Made by a program: the position numbers and the translations under genes
Source: Microbispora oryzae
GTDB lineage: Bacteria > Actinomycetota > Actinomycetes > Streptosporangiales > Streptosporangiaceae
Direction of reading: 5' to 3'
Assembly (NCBI RefSeq): GCF_017896165.1
Contig: NZ_JAFCNB010000007.1
Coordinates: 1 to 64,000, forward strand
Length of the DNA stretch: 64,000 nt
Notes under the pieces: model-generated
Database searches by the model: none
What the model was told of the DNA's origin: nothing
The model's input: only the letters and a program-made list of their open reading frames with translations
Shown here: positions 63,892 to 64,000 of the stretch, one piece after another
Numbering within the stretch: position 1 is the stretch's first letter
Layout: each line of letters starts with the position of its first letter

Positions 63892-64000
63892 CCGCCACGC
63901 TTGCCTCGCCCGTCGAGAGCGCGGCGCCCCGCAGGACCGCGGCGCGCACGGCGGCCCGCCTGCTGGGCGCGCTCGCCGGGGCGCTCGCGATCTTCTGCGT
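63888..64000 (+). CDS. ABC transporter permease, N-terminal part
   Basis: ATG 63888 overlaps the ATPase stop (ATGA). The 37 visible residues ([20 protein letters not shown], then a hydrophobic [16 protein letters not shown]) fit the start of a BPD-2-type permease of the same transporter. The gene runs off the window. Confidence 0.75.
   Translation, partial: MTATLASPVESAAPRRTAARTAARLLGALAGALAIFC

Overview
The window is about 70% GC, with GTG/ATG starts, many 4-bp ATGA/GTGA gene overlaps, a WhiB protein, DUF574-type methyltransferases, an EfeO lipoprotein and secreted CBM2/ricin-lectin glycosidases. This points to a filamentous actinomycete, probably Streptosporangiaceae-like. The genus is inferred from gene content only. 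No rRNA, tRNA, CRISPR array, phage or insertion sequence was recognised.

Region 1 (1-10.7 kb) is regulatory. It holds three paralogous large ATP-binding LuxR regulators (the first cut by the window edge), an SDR oxidoreductase, a secreted alpha/beta hydrolase, an ECF41-type sigma factor lacking its usual C-terminal extension, and a WhiB protein. One LuxR gene is preceded by a short leader ORF that overlaps its start. Region 2 (10.7-13.2 kb) holds a two-gene unit of an 84-aa protein and an FAD oxidoreductase, a remnant of a STAS-domain gene, and a Nudix hydrolase.

Region 3 (13.2-25.5 kb) is a polysaccharide-utilisation region. It has a GH43 with CBM2, a LacI regulator, a clan GH-A glycosidase with a ricin-type lectin domain, a GH30 enzyme, and a ThuA-Gfo/Idh/MocA pair, interrupted by a WYL regulator, an MFS exporter and a VOC protein. 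The palindrome GAAA-N-TTTC recurs in its intergenic regions and again before the CBM2 protein at 60.6-61.4 kb, which suggests a shared regulon. AGCGCT and TGCGCA dyads mark further LacI-type operator candidates.

Region 4 (25.5-47.4 kb) reads as a dormancy / low-oxygen / NO island. It contains a quinol-type NO reductase, a phosphoribosyltransferase-hydrolase fusion (architecture of mycobacterial DosR-regulon Rv0571c), an acetyl-CoA-synthetase-like enzyme, and a tandem universal stress protein. That stress protein leads an operon of E1alpha, E1beta, E2 and a free acyl carrier protein. The island also has an archaeal-type fructose-bisphosphatase, a DATIN/HPF-like ribosome hibernation protein, a CBS protein, an FAD/Fe-S D-lactate-dehydrogenase-like oxidase and a pyruvate-oxidase-like ThDP enzyme. 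Two DosR-box-like dyads lie before the hibernation gene. A frameshifted DUF222-HNH gene and many 13-39 bp tandem repeats lie inside this island.

Region 5 (47.4-64 kb) is mixed: an enolase-superfamily enzyme, a methyltransferase behind an AT-rich dyad, an unrecognised acidic-tailed protein, a metallophosphoesterase, two DUF574 methyltransferases, a CoA-binding protein, efeO-efeB behind an iron-box-like dyad (no efeU), a secreted phosphoesterase/phospholipase C, an FMN reductase with an LLM flavin monooxygenase, the CBM2 protein, and a GntR regulator starting a nucleoside/sugar ABC transporter operon that runs off the window.
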